Shown: positions 25,401-37,509, numbered from the stretch's first letter. The stretch: DNA of 64,000 nt from Circinella minor (GCA_016758965.1 JAEPRB010000160.1:30472-94471); one strand, 5' to 3'. Numbers and translations are program-made. The notes: a model not told the origin generated them from the letters alone.

Positions 25401-26230
25401 AGACGATATACTATCATACAAAAAAAAAAGCGCGCAGTTAATATGCATTTATAAATTACTATATGAGTATCTTTATTCGTTCATACATTATATGTAACTA
25501 TCATACAACTTTACTAGTGTAGTACAAATAAGTAATCAAGTCCCAGATATAATATATTAAGTTATACAGATAATAAATAAATGTAATAAATAATGCTGTA
25601 CAACATTCCATAAAAAGAAATATCATTTATAAAAGATCGTGATTTAAGATCCTTTTTTGAGATTTAACGCAAAGTATTAAAAATAAGAGAGATTACAAAT
25701 CCTTGCATAATTTGTCACCAATAAGCAAAAAATATACCAGCTATAAACAAAACAATAATTTCTAATAATAATGTAAAGAGAATATTTATATTTATCTGAC
25801 ATGTTGTTGTAAACTCCTTTAACCATTTTTACTTATCGTCTTGTACTACATACAACAAATAGTTCATTATCCAGGGACCTCTTCTTGGGCAGCTATTTTT
25901 TTTTTTTTTTGATTGCTTTATTTTGAATTTTTACTTGTGTAAAAATATAGGAGAGAAAAATAGAAACACATATATACAAATTTTTATCAAGAAAAATGGA
26001 CTTTTTTATTCTTATCATTATTATTATATCAGCATGGTTATAACGTAACAACTGAAAAGATAATTGGGTCCCAACCCAAGTTGCAAGTCAAGAAGATATG
26101 AACAGTCTTTTTCTTATTAAGGTTCAACCAACTTTACTTGATACATGTATAATATGTTACCTTCTAAAATAGAATTAGTGTGAGTTCATCAAGGTGTTAC
26201 GATTATGATGGGCAGGGAATTTTTTAACAA

Positions 26231-26277
<47 letters not shown>

Positions 26278-26511
26278 TATTATAAAGTTCATTTATTATA
26301 TTATAAATATTTTCCTGTTGTACGTATAACAGAATTATAAATTATGCAAATTATTATTATCATTACGTATTTATATTATAAAATTTTTGAGCTAGAACCA
26401 GAGGGCAGAAAGAGTATTATAATGTATTTGAAAAGATAATGAAAGAAGTATTTTATCGTTCTCCCCCCCCCATAAAATTCCAAAGTTACACATTGTTTAT
26501 ACGATAATTGT
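22434..26511. other. 4-kb gene-poor stretch; nothing recognised except a microsatellite
   Basis: AT-rich DNA with scattered homopolymers. Open frames at 23518-23760, 23763-23990 and 24497-24724 are short, lack domain signals and have no convincing splice partners. I see no transposon homology. Confidence 0.45.
26234..26275. repeat. Compound (GT)n(GA)n microsatellite
   Basis: A run of GT dinucleotides changes directly into a run of GA dinucleotides, about 42 bp in all, some 300 bp upstream of lysozyme B. Confidence 0.9.
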
Positions 26512-26519
26512 TATATAAA
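26512..26519 (+). promoter_or_regulatory. TATA box of lysozyme B
   Basis: TATATAAA (then GAGT) 57-64 bp upstream of the start at 26576, a normal core promoter position. Confidence 0.55.
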
Positions 26520-26575
26520 GAGTTTAGTTTGTTAAAAAAAACTAATATCTCTTTTGTTTAGTCTAATAAACAAAT

Positions 26576-27702
26576 ATGAAGAATCTTTTAGTTCTTGCCA
26601 TTTTAGCATTGGTCTCTGCCTTTAATGTACCATTAGTCTTTGGTAAAGTTGGTGTTGATTTTTCGGCTTTGACAAGTACCAGTTCATTATCATGCGTGAA
26701 GAACTACGGTTATGAACATGCTGTCGTTCGTTGCTATACTGAAGCATGGGGAAACAATCCCGTAAGTCATTTATTATTATTATTATTACTATATTAACAA
26801 ATATACATTTCAAAATGTGTGCTAACAAAAACAAAACGAAAAACTGTTGTACATTTAATAGGGTGGTAAAGTTGACTCAAACTGTTATCAAAACTATCTT
26901 AATGCCAAATCTGCTGGTTTTACTTCTATTGATATCTATTGGTTCCCTTGCACAGGCCGTTCCACTTGTAAATCACCTGCTACACAATTGAATGAAATTG
27001 TCAGCTATGTTGGTTCCAATAAGATGATTGTTGGTCGATTGTGGCTTGATGTTGAAATTGATCCTTCTGCCAACAACTGGCCTTCCACCAGTGCTGCTAG
27101 AACAAGTATGTGTACTAAAATAAAGCACAGTTTATTTTTTTAAGTTATTACAAAGCAAGAAACTAAAAACTAATATCTTATATTTCTATATAATATAATT
27201 AGCCCTTCAACAATTTAAGACTGCTTTGGATAATTCTGGCTGGAAATGGGGTGTCTACTCTTCAAAATATCAATGGACTACTATTACTGGTTCTGCAACT
27301 TGGGTATTGGATTCAAGTGTCCCATTGTGGTATGCTGTAAGTACATAACATATATGAAACTATTAAACAAAGCCTAGTTTTTATGATAGGTCTTCTATTT
27401 ATAACTACTACCATATCAATAATAAATAGTTTATTAACTAAAACTATTGTTAATTTTTTTTAAATTAGGGATGGGATGAAGCTTTGAATTTCAATAACTT
27501 TTCTCCATTTGGTGGCTGGAGTAAGCCTACTCTTAAGGTTTGTATTATCATTATTTTTCTCCATGAAGTATTACCATAGTTGTAGTAGTATATTATTGTA
27601 TATTAATTGAATGAATTTTTTTTTCTTTTCTAATAATTATAGCAATATGCTGGTGATCAAACCTTCTGTTCAGCTGGCTTTGACAAGAATTACTTTGTTT
27701 AA
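26576..27702 (+). CDS. Secreted GH25-type lysozyme, paralogue B
   Basis: Second GH25 muramidase. Exons 26576-26761, 26862-27105, 27203-27336, 27469-27537 and 27643-27702; 230 residues. The signal peptide covers residues about 1-23 (MKNLLVLAILALVSAF...). The mature chain begins KVGVDFSALTSTSSLSC, with the family's N-terminal Asp. The catalytic DxE lies in LWLDVEIDPSANNWP, identical to paralogue A over that stretch. Then follow GWKWGVYSS, VPLWYAGWDEALNF and CSAGFDKNYFV. Three intron positions are shared with paralogue A, but B has one extra intron, after VPLWYA, where A is continuous. The two genes lie 9.7 kb apart in divergent orientation, suggesting an inverted or dispersed duplication. Substrate is inferred from the family. 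Confidence 0.92.
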
Positions 27703-28853
27703 ATAACAACATACTTTTCTTATTTTATCTCCCCCCCCCCTCACCATATACTGATATGAATTTTTGGGATTTACTCAACTTTTCATGTAACAAATGGCTC
27801 AGCAATATTTTCAATATAAAATTTTGATGGGCCTATGGTATAACTTTCTTTAATAAACACGTCAGACCTATTTTTGTGTAGGATATTGAAATAATAGTTA
27901 TTTTTCTGTTGGTATAGATAAAAAGTTTTATATGTGAAGCGTATAGCTAGTAAGTGGGTGAGATTGTACAAACAATTAAAACAAAATATTAAATTTTCTT
28001 TTACCACATTGATTTGATCCTTATTATTATTTTCATGAATGTAGCTTGTTCCTTAATTTATCGCAGCTTTTTTTTTCAAAATTATAATAAGTGCAAAACA
28101 AAAAAATGTAAACATTAGTTTTAAGTTACCAAAATGTTTGATCCACTTGAACACCATCACAATTGGACTTAAACCAACCAGTAGCCCCGTCTTATTTTAA
28201 AATATCATTAAAAGCCCCAACATACACTATTATCATAAAGCTATATTAAAAAAGTAACCAAAAACCAATGGGTACTTCGTCATGATATTCAAGCTTATGT
28301 TTATTCAATAGAGGGGCTGGTTTAACTCGGGTTTTTCAAGATGCGTTCAAAATGGTTTTTTTTTCTAGTCACAAATTTTTGGTAGGAAATATAAGAGAAA
28401 AAGGTAACCTTTATATAATGAGTGGTTACAATTAAGGGGTTTATACGCTTTAAAAGTACAGAAAAAAAATTGTCTAGTATTATTATTAGCAGAGCAATAA
28501 GAAGAACAACTATTACAAAAACAATTGAAAAAAAAAGAAGAGAAACGGGAAATGTCTTTAATGCAAGAAGCTAGACAAGAACCAAATTGAAAAATTGCGA
28601 AAAATTGATATCATACCAGAACAAGTATATATATTATATTATTATTATTTCAAAATTATCAGAACACCACCACCAAATTTCATATTTGCATGTGTGTGTG
28701 TTTCCATATAACGAAAATGTGCTTTGATCTGTTATAGGTAGAAGAATTACAAATCAATACAACTTCAATAGAACTATTCACTAAGATATTATAAGATACA
28801 GGACTAATAGATGGCGCTTTTGTTAGAACAAGTGTAACGGTGGTTTCACAGAT
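27703..28853. other. Lysozyme B 3' flank; probable 5' part of the Harbinger element
   Basis: AT-rich. From about 28490 some short stretches (for example EEKKRRETGNVF-like) could be the worn N-terminal part of the transposon's coding region, but I could not define the terminal inverted repeat or target duplication. Confidence 0.3.
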
Positions 28854-30436
28854 ACCGTTAACGAGTACTTGAAGATGGGAGCTCAAACAGCTAGAGAGGT
28901 GCTAATTCGTTTCTGCGAGAGGGTTATTGAATGCTACGGCAAACACTACCTTCGTTCCCCAAATGAAGATGATTAAGACCATCTCCTCGAAACCAATGCG
29001 AAGTACGGGTTACCAGGTACGCTTGGATCAATCGACTATATGCACTGGAAATGGAAAAACTGCCCAACAAGATGAGAGGGTTAGTATAAGGATAAGGAAG
29101 GTGCAACTACCATTGTTTTTGAAGCTGTTGCCTCTCATGACCTCTTTATCTGTCACTCGTTCTTTGGTGTTCCAGGGGCACGTACATCGAAATCAATGTC
29201 TTGCACAAATCTTCACTGTTCAATGATGCCATACAATAAATGACCCTGGTATACTATCAGTGATCATGAATATAACATAGGGTATTACTTGGCTGATGGC
29301 AGATACCCTCCTTGCGCTACATTTGTCAAATCGTTCCCAGCCCGCAAGGAAAATGCAAAAGATATATTTTTAAAATCACAACATAATATAACGATTTATT
29401 TATTAAAACAGAACATGTTTCTAACACCACGGCTCAAAATTGCATGTAATTACCTGATTCTCTATGAATGTAGATTTATAGGTTATGAAATCCCATGCTT
29501 CTCTACGAGTACGTATGCATGAAAAAAGACAATCATTCATTTTCATGGAAATAAATCCATGAATCCCTATTACAAAAATTAACGAATCTGAGTGACAATT
29601 TATGACTCTGAATGATATATGAATCTGCATAAAAACTGAACAAACATCTATAAAAAAAATATCTACGTATGAATATGGATGAAAATATGCATGTTTTGTA
29701 AATATGAGTGATAATCTATGAAATCGCATACTAATACTTTGTGAAACCATGATCGTTTGACGAGAAGTAGTACTTTTCTCACTGTCTCATATAGTTAATG
29801 ACCCACAAAAAGAAAATTTTATTATTCAAAGTGTCTATCATAATATAGTAGAAGTGGTTTCAACCATGTTATAGCCGCAGTATAATGTATATGTTCATAA
29901 AGTAAAATATATATTATTTAAAAAGTAGGCTATAAAACATCAATGAATCTGCATATAAATTAGGTAATGGATATGACTGAATATCTATAATTCTGATAGA
30001 ATGGATCTATGGATCTCCATGAGCTGACACTTTCATACGTATAAATTCATACTATTAGTAAGCATGCAGACTCATGGAAATACATTCATTGTCATTTTAG
30101 CCGTGGTGATAATGTATAAATAGTCTAATCTATAGTATTTTACCGAAATGCAAGAATATGCCTGAAAACATATTGAACATGTTTTTAGTGTTCTTCAAAT
30201 ACGGTTCCATATCATTGGGAAACCTACAAGGTCATGGAGCTTGGCCCACATCTCCGGTATAATCAAAACATGCATTATATTACACAACATGATTGTTAAA
30301 GACGAGCGTGACACCTAGAAGTGAGTCCTGCGACTCATCTGTAAATGCCCAACTACGAAATGACCTCGTAGAATATCTATGGGAAGAACTTGAAAACAGT
30401 AATCAGATGATCATTTTCCGCATAAAATTTAATTAG
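28854..30436 (+). pseudogene. PIF/Harbinger-type DDE transposase, inactive
   Basis: Remnant of a PIF/Harbinger (DDE_Tnp_4/plant-transposon family) transposase. Recognisable blocks in order are YLKMGAQTAREVLIRFCE, GTLGSIDYMHWKWKNCP (first catalytic Asp), IVFEAVASHDLFICHSFFG, INVLHKSSLFNDAIQ, YYLADGRYPPCATFVKSF (second Asp), IEHVFSVLQIRFHIIGKP (Glu position) and ACIILHNMIV-like TCIILHNMIVKDERD, ending at a stop at 30434-30436. It is broken by in-frame stops (after NEDD; after NCPTR; before KHIEH), by at least two frame changes (for example in the GAR/INVLH region), and by an insertion at 29425-30108. A Myb-like remnant lies on the opposite strand just downstream. Family assignment rests on remembered motifs. 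Confidence 0.82.
29425..30108. mobile_element. 684-bp element with inverted termini inserted in the transposase
   Basis: The left end CACCACGGCTCAAAAT and the right end ATTTTAGCCGTGGTG are inverted copies with one base missing, an inverted repeat of about 15-16 bp. They bracket about 0.68 kb that is foreign to the transposase, and the transposase frame resumes about 40 bp beyond the right end. The interior has no open frame of note but repeats words such as TGAATCTGCATA (near 29620 and 29943). It looks like a non-autonomous (MITE-like) DNA transposon. Flanking TAA triplets (29422-29424 and just past the right end) might be a target duplication but do not align cleanly. Confidence 0.6.
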
Positions 30437-30827
30437 CTGTTTCTCTCTTTTTAATAATATCCATATTCATAGTTATTCTTTATCAAAACATTTCTTCATG
30501 AGTCTTTCTCCTACAAATGGTTGGAAAATTTAAAATGAGCGTCAGTATAAATCAAGCTATTTCTATCCATGATAGAGATAATCTTCTGTACTTTTCAATG
30601 CTTTGAAAAGATAGGCTTTCCTAAAATTTTGAGGATATGTACATACCAGCTATTACAACATACTTGTTAGTTATTATGGGTAGCTTTAAATTATAAATAT
30701 AAAAATACCTTATCACATTATCCTTAGATAGATATATCACTTCCTTTTCTTTCTTTTCTTTCGAGGACAAATCAAAAGCAGCAGAGAATGCAGATCAAAT
30801 CTTTGGAAATAATTGCCGAATGATTTT

Positions 30828-31043
30828 TTAATAATTTTTAATTCTTACTGCTAGGTTTCCCAATGAATATGAAAGGCCTCGAGAATGTGTTTTTATAGTT
30901 TTTTGTTCTCTGTGCTTGGCACTTCTCACCAAATTGGTGGAGATAATACATTGAGCATTAATCAGTAGGAGGTCTTCTTCATCGGGCCAGTTTGAACCAC
31001 ATTGTCTTTTTTTTTTTCGTACTTCTACCCTGCTTATCAACAA
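30828..31043 (-). pseudogene. Myb/SANT-like remnant, probable Harbinger partner protein
   Basis: The minus strand reads RKKKRQCGSNWPDEEDLLLINAQ and then AKHREQKT. The NW.DEEDLLL..A block is typical of the Myb/SANT-like DNA-binding proteins that accompany PIF/Harbinger transposases. It is short, has no good start, and the C-terminal half is not recognisable. It lies 390 bp past the transposase stop in convergent orientation, a layout compatible with one two-gene element. Upstream frame to about 31150 (NNKEDPLLISRVEV) may belong to it. Confidence 0.4.
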
Positions 31044-31149
31044 TGGATCTTCCTTATTGTTAACATTATCATTAGAGGTCGAGAAACTGATATTGGAACG
31101 GTAATGACGGGAGGGGACAACATTGGAGGCATTGGTGGGGGTAATGACA

Positions 31150-32780
31150 GCAATATTGTAGCAAACAAAAGAGCTCGAATCTATTCCTTTTATAAAAAAA
31201 AATGTATGGACTGCAATCTTTACAATAATTTTAACTTTACAATCACCGCTACACTTGCTCTAATAAGGTGAAGCCAGAGGCCGATAGAAATGGGAAACAG
31301 CTAGTAATAAATAAAATATGACAGTCTATACATCTTTACAACCATATTCTTTTTAAATATTGATATAATGTTCTTTGTGGTCGTATAAAGAAAATATTGA
31401 TGCTTTGGAGTACAATGATCAGAAAAACTGACAAGAGTGTTTCATTTCAGACAATTTATTAAAAAGAATGGATAGAACATGTGATATAACTTTACTTTTT
31501 AATTGAAAAAATTCTTCTTCTTCTTTGATGTCATTCGGTTAAATTGATTCTAAAAATCATTGTGTACTTGTTATTTATATGATTACGTAATAACAATAAT
31601 AATATATGATCCATTATTTCTTTCCCTTTCTCTCTATCTTTTTGTTTTTCTTTATAATAAACATGTTTTTTTTTTCTTTTATTTGTTTATTTTCTTTTTA
31701 ATCAAATCGACCAACTCTATTTGGAATAGAGTAACATGATAATTAAAATTAAGGTGGCATATAACACTAGCCGGATATGTTATTTTGTCGGTTTGGTGAA
31801 ATGACAGTTTCCCTATAAAGAGGGGTTGCATATTTTATAGGAGCACGTGCATATCGTTTTTTTTTTCTCTTATCCTATTTCATTCAATTATATGGCGCGC
31901 TCTCTTTTTCTGTCAAAACCTTTCATTGTTATTCAATTATTTACTTTCCATGGTAACAAAGCAAAAACAGGTCTATCTGTTGAGCTTTTACATGTGTTCT
32001 CTCTCATCTTTACTGTATTTTTTTTTTCTCGCTAATTCGGTTAAATATTGTTCCTTCATAAACATTTACAGGTTCTGGTTGTACAAAATCTCATTTTTTT
32101 TTGTTTCAGTAATAAAATATATTCCTCTTTATCTCATTCTAATTATTATAATCTCTATAACATTAATAAAAATAAGAGAGAAACAAGATAATCATAATTA
32201 TAACTGAATAAAAAAAAATTAAAAAATTTAGAGTGGGAAAGGTAATAAAATAAAACGCGAAATACCCGACGATAATTACAAAAAAAATTGTTTTGGTCCA
32301 GGATTTTGAGAATTTAAAACAAAAAGAAGGTCCAAAGAAAGAAACCCTTGTTTTATTAATCAAAAATGATACTTGTAATTTTATGATAAATAAAAAGTAC
32401 AATTATAACAATGGTAGTGAAAAGAAACTGTGGTCAGCCTCACACACGTGAGGAAAGGTGGCAACAAAAACGAGAATGAAGGGAGATATTTTAAGGTAGG
32501 ACAAAAAATGAAAAAGACGGGTTTCACTGCAAAAAAAAAAAATAACTTTATTCAAACGGACGGACATCCAGAAAATAAAAAAAAAATTAGGTTCCGCAAA
32601 AAGGTGTGTAATATAATCTTTTTTTGCTGCTTGACCTCGTTTCAATTACAGTCGTGTGTATGTTTTATTTTTGCCTCTTCTTCTTCTTCTTCTCCTTCTC
32701 GACTTTTTCTTTTCCTTTTTTTTTTCTTAAATTTATAACTTTTTTTTCTATTATTCCTTGTAAACGTATAAGAGCAAATA
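31150..32780. other. Upstream region of AUR1; no gene seen
   Basis: AT-rich with many T/A runs. CACGTG occurs at 31844-31849 (inside GCACGTGC) and near 32445. Open frames here are low-complexity Phe/Lys strings from T/A runs. Confidence 0.5.
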
Positions 32781-34206
32781 ATGACATTGTCAATACAACG
32801 ACTGCGACAATGCTTATCTATACGAAACATTGGATATTTTCTCGTTACTATTGTTATATTAATTGACTTGATTATTATTCAATCACCACCTTGGTATCTT
32901 CGATTAATACTTGGTATTTTATTGGCAGCTTCTACCATAATACCTTATATAAGACGATTCACGATTCCAGCTATGCCCGTATTTGGCTATCTACTGTCAT
33001 TCTATGCAGTACAATTCGTTCCTACTGAATATCGACCCCAACATATTTTTGTCAATATTTTACCTACCTTGGAACGTATTCTTTATGGTGCCAATTTATC
33101 AGAAATTATTTCAAATCATCAACATCCAGTACTTGACATTATTGCATGGTTTCCTTATGGCATTGTTCATTTTTCATTTCCATTTATTTTCGCTTTCATT
33201 TTATTTGTATTCGGTCCTCCAGGTTCATTAGATATATTTGGTATAGCTTTTGGTTGGATGAATGCTTTAGCTGTATTTACTCAATTTTCATTTCCAAATG
33301 CAGCACCTTGTAAGTATTTAATGTTTTATTTTTAAAAGAGGACTCTTTTATTTTTAATTTAGAGAAACAGAAAGGAAGAAAAAGAAGAAAAAGGAAATTT
33401 TGGATGGATGGGTCACATGGTTTTATTTACTATTTAAACAACAACAAAAGAGAAAGAAAACCTTGTACGCATACACTCTGACATGAAAAAAAAAAACTCA
33501 TTTTATTATAGGGTACGAAATGACGTATGGCTCAGCACCAGCAGATTATTCTATTCATGGTGAAGCGGGTGGATTAGCACGAATTGATGAAATTCTTGGA
33601 TTAGAGTTATACGGATCTTCCTTTGGTCATTCACCTTTAGTATTTGGTGCTTTTCCATCACTTCATTCTGCAAATGCTACTTTTACCATGTTATTTTTAT
33701 TTTATTTGAAACGAAAATTATGGCCGTTATGTATTTTACATGTCATGTGGATGTGGTGGGCTACCATGTATTTGACACATCACTATTTAATTGATTTGGT
33801 GGGAGGTTCCATGTATGCATTCTGTGCTTTTTTTATTGCCAAAAAATATCTTCCTGCCATCAATCCGAATTGCCGTACACGTCTGGCTTATTTAGGTATC
33901 ACGAAAATTAGTTTGAGTGCATTTGTACACAGTATCGAAAATCGGGACAGAAGCAAGTCATCAAGTTATATGAAAGAAGCCAATTCTAATTCAATGACAC
34001 ATTTAAATAATGATGATGAAGAAGCATTGTTAATGAAACAAGAAGACGATGAACATATAATCGTAGTAGATGATGATGAAGAAGAATATCCTTTACAAAG
34101 TCGTCCTGTATCATTAGTTTCTGGTATTTCAACATCTTCATCTTCTTCTCCTGGTCCGAGTTCCCCGAGGTCAACTTCCCTTGATTTTGTTCCTCCGACG
34201 AAATAA
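32781..34206 (+). CDS. AUR1: Inositol phosphorylceramide synthase catalytic subunit
   Basis: Transfers phosphoinositol from phosphatidylinositol to ceramide in the Golgi, making inositol phosphorylceramide, the first complex sphingolipid of fungi. Two exons (32781-33309, 33512-34206; intron 202 nt) give 407 residues, close to yeast Aur1 (401). Several membrane helices cover residues about 17-180. Diagnostic blocks are PWYEMTYGSAPADYSIHGE (spanning the intron), VFGAFPSLHSANAT (lipid-phosphatase C2 motif with catalytic His) and YLTHHYLIDLVGG (C3 motif His/Asp). After the last helix comes an acidic and Ser/Pro-rich cytosolic tail (about residues 300-407) that is not conserved. The start is the first Met after a T-rich leader and lies just before the first helix. 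Confidence 0.95.
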
Positions 34207-35715
34207 GGCGGAGATTATTATTCATCCTATTACTTTTTCCCTCCTTTCTACCTTATAAACAACCAGCATTACAATCACACCTTTACGCACACACAAGCAT
34301 AATATACTATTTTGCAGAAATACGCTATAAATATACTCTTTCACGAACACAAACACACCCATACATATACTCTCTCACGTACATATATTACTTAATACAC
34401 GTTTTTGTTTTTCTCTCTTTACTTTAATTCTTTAACACTACATTAATCCACATACACACACACTCTCTCTCTTATCTAATCTTTTTTTGTACAACCTAAT
34501 TGTGTTTTATATTTCTTACATCTATTTTTATAATAATAATAATAATAATAATAATAATTCAAGAATCTACGTAGTAATAATATTAATACTCTCTCAAAAA
34601 AAAAATTGGAAGAAACCCATGGTATTCTATGTCACTTTAATGTATCCTGTGATCTCCCTGTAACTCAATTAGTAATGAAACCCTTCGTTCCTCTCCTCTT
34701 GCCTTTTTTTTTTCCTATCGTAAAATTATTTTACCCAGTATAAATCAAAGTTGACAAGTCAGAGGTACAGCGAGAAAGAAAATTAATAATTTAGAATGGT
34801 TACGTAGTAACAATTACCATTAATTATTAGATAGTATTAAACACATGGCAACGTCTCTCGAGAGATCCAAGTGATTGGAAAGATGAGAGTTTTTTTTACG
34901 TATCCTTATAAAAATAGTAAAAGATATAAATTGTTATTGTTTATCTATCTCACAATCATTAACGGTTACTATGATAAATATGGACATAGTATATTTAATC
35001 ATCAGATGCAAGAGGAGGGAAAAAAAAGGGGGGGGGTTGAATATTCAATAGTATTAAATAACTAGTAAATATATCTATATTCTTCTTGCATATTGTATGT
35101 AATATACGTAATTACATCATATATTTATACTATTTTGATCTTGTGCTACCAAATCATTCTTTTGTTTTGTTTTGTTTTAACAAATTTGACAAGTTTCTTT
35201 TATTTCTAATCATTATTCTGGTTTTTTTTTTTTTTTTTTTACTATAATATTTCTGTTTCTAAGTATTTAAAAACAAAGAATGATATTAATCATAAATAAA
35301 TATATTGTTTTCACCTTTTATAAATGAATGTTATCTACATTTTTTATAAGTAAGTAAAAAAAAAAATCGAAAAAGAAATAAAGAAATAAAGAAAAGAAAA
35401 AGAATGAATGGATATTTTTATATCAAAAACTTATTCAACTAATCCTAACCAAGTCTAGGTTATTCAGATTAAAAGGGTTATGGATAAAGTTCTATTTAAT
35501 TAAACTCAGAATTACATTCTCATTGGATGAACTCAATGCAATGCCTTTTTTTTTTTCTAAGGCAAAAAAAAGCCAAGATACCCGTTTCCTCTTTTTTTTC
35601 TCTTTCTCTTTTTTTTTTTTTAGTTTCATTTCTGCATCTTTTCTTTTTTAACTCTTAAAAATCTCATTTACTTATTTCGAATAACAATAATAATAATAAT
35701 AATAATAAAATAACA
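34207..35715. other. Spacer between AUR1 and the SNARE gene
   Basis: T-rich and A-rich 3' and 5' flanks with an (AAT)n run near 34530-34557 and long homopolymers. No gene recognised. Confidence 0.5.
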
Positions 35716-36482
35716 ATGTAAATAACAAAACCAACAAACTTTATATATATATATATATTACGTGGAAAAAAAAAGAACTCAACATTTATAAAAATATTAT
35801 ATATATATATATAATGTATACATAAAAATATTTAGGTCTTCACCTTACGACCCATACATTCCCAACGCACAACCTGGTGGTGGTGGAGCAGCAGGAGCAG
35901 GAGGTGGTGATGCACCACCAAAAACTCAACGTGTTCAAGCACAAGTAGATGAAGTTGTTAATATTATGCAAGATAATATTGATAAAGTGATGCAACGTGG
36001 TGAACGATTGGATGATTTAAGAGGCAAAACAGGTAAATTTTGTTGGGATAAAATAAACTTTTTATTATTATTATTTATTTATTTATAAAATAAAAAATAG
36101 AGGATTTACAAGCAACATCGGGTCATTTTAGACGTGGAGCAAACCAAGTTCGTAAAAGAATGTGGTGGAAAGATTTAAAGTGGAAGATTATTATTGCAGT
36201 GACCATTCTTGTAATTTTGGGTATCATTATCGGTAAGTTTTAATAATAAATAATCAAATAACTTTTATAACTTATATAAACTAAACTATTAATCAAAATA
36301 TATATATATATATACAGGTTCTATTGTTGGTACTCAGGTAAACAGAAAGGAGGGGAGGGGTTGATTAAAAAAGGGTTTTTTTTAAAAAACTAACCGATGC
36401 ATATAAATATAATATTTATTAGACCAAGGGAGGTGATGGTGGTGGTGGTAGTAGTGGAGGACAACCTGAAGCATCTGCTTAA
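35716..36482 (+). CDS. R-SNARE, synaptobrevin/VAMP (Snc1/2 type)
   Basis: Vesicle SNARE for Golgi-to-plasma-membrane and endosomal fusion. Exons 35716-35717, 35836-36032, 36101-36232, 36318-36337 and 36423-36482; 136 residues. The Gly/Ala-rich N-terminus (MSSPYDPYIPNAQPGGGG) precedes the SNARE helix from VQAQVDEVVNIMQDN to GHFRRGANQVRK. The zero-layer Arg is in MQRGERLDDL. WWKDLKWK is the usual membrane-proximal stretch, then comes a single C-terminal helix (IIIAVTILVILGIIIG) and a short Gly/Ser tail. The only start that fits the exon-2 phase is AT at 35716-35717 joined to G at 35836: the initiation codon is split by a GTAAAT...TTTAG intron. Family and topology are certain; the split start needs RNA evidence. 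Confidence 0.9.
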
Positions 36483-37351
36483 GCAAAAAAAAAAGTTATT
36501 CTATTTCTCTTTTACAAAGAAGAAAAGAAAAAAAAACTATTAAATAACTTTATGGATGATTCTTTTTTGTATATTTTCCTTTGAAAGTCTCCTTTATTTT
36601 TTTTTAGCTGTATGAAAATTTTTATATTCTTTTTCTTTTACCTCTTTTATTTCATTTCTATACATACAATACAAATACAAATTATTCTATTCTATTTTAT
36701 ATTTTATATTTTATTATTATTAACAATTTGAATATATATGTTTTTTTTTATATATAAATTAAATATTCTTTTCTAGTTCTTTTTTTTTTTTACATGTGGA
36801 TAATAATTATAAACTGATAATTTTTCTTTTAAAAAAAATGCATGGTTTTCCCCATTTGTTTTTTGTTTTTTTTTTGCGGGATTGAATCATATGAGATTTT
36901 GAACACAAATATGCTAAATGCAGAAAAGTTCGGTGTTCCTTTTTAAAAACCATATTTTCTATTTATTTTTTTATCTTTAAAAGAAATAAATAATATTTTT
37001 ATTTTTAAAAAAAAGTAATAAAATGATATATAAAAGCCTTTTTTTTTTTTTTTGAATATTAATCTATTTTGAAGTAGATTCATAATAACATTTTATAATT
37101 TATTTTATCTGTATCACAATAAATCCTACTTGTACAACATATTCATGACTTTTTTTTTTTATTCCCATCCGATTTTTTAAATGGATTATTTGTACAGCCA
37201 CACTGTTAATAATTATTTATAAATCCTTTTTGATTAAATTCTAGTTAAATAATAAGAAAGATTATATAAAGAACATAAAGGTTTTTTTTAAGTTACCATG
37301 ACATTTGAATAATAAATAAAGTACTAACCATTTTTAGGAGGAAAAGAGAAA

Positions 37352-37355
<4 letters not shown>

Positions 37356-37395
<40 letters not shown>
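37356..37395. repeat. 40-nt poly-T run
   Basis: Uninterrupted T run some 43 bp before the N gap. It probably caused the assembly break. Confidence 0.95.
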
Positions 37396-37399
<4 letters not shown>

Positions 37400-37438
37400 A
37401 AAAATATGATTTTTTTTCTCTTTTTTTTTTCTTTTCTC

Positions 37439-37509
37439 NNNNNNNNNNNNNNNNNNNNNNNNNNNNNNNNNNNNNNNNNNNNNNNNNNNNNNNNNNNNNN
37501 NNNNNNNNN
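37439..37509. other. Assembly gap (71 N)
   Basis: Run of N in the supplied sequence. The true length between the flanks is unknown, and frames reading through it are meaningless. Confidence 1.

Noticed and set aside
28680..29106. Minus-strand open frames across the transposase
   Set aside because: Antisense shadows; the plus strand carries clear DDE transposase motifs.
32040..32760. Overlapping Phe- or Lys-rich open frames on both strands
   Set aside because: They arise from T and A runs in the AUR1 leader and have no domain or codon signal.
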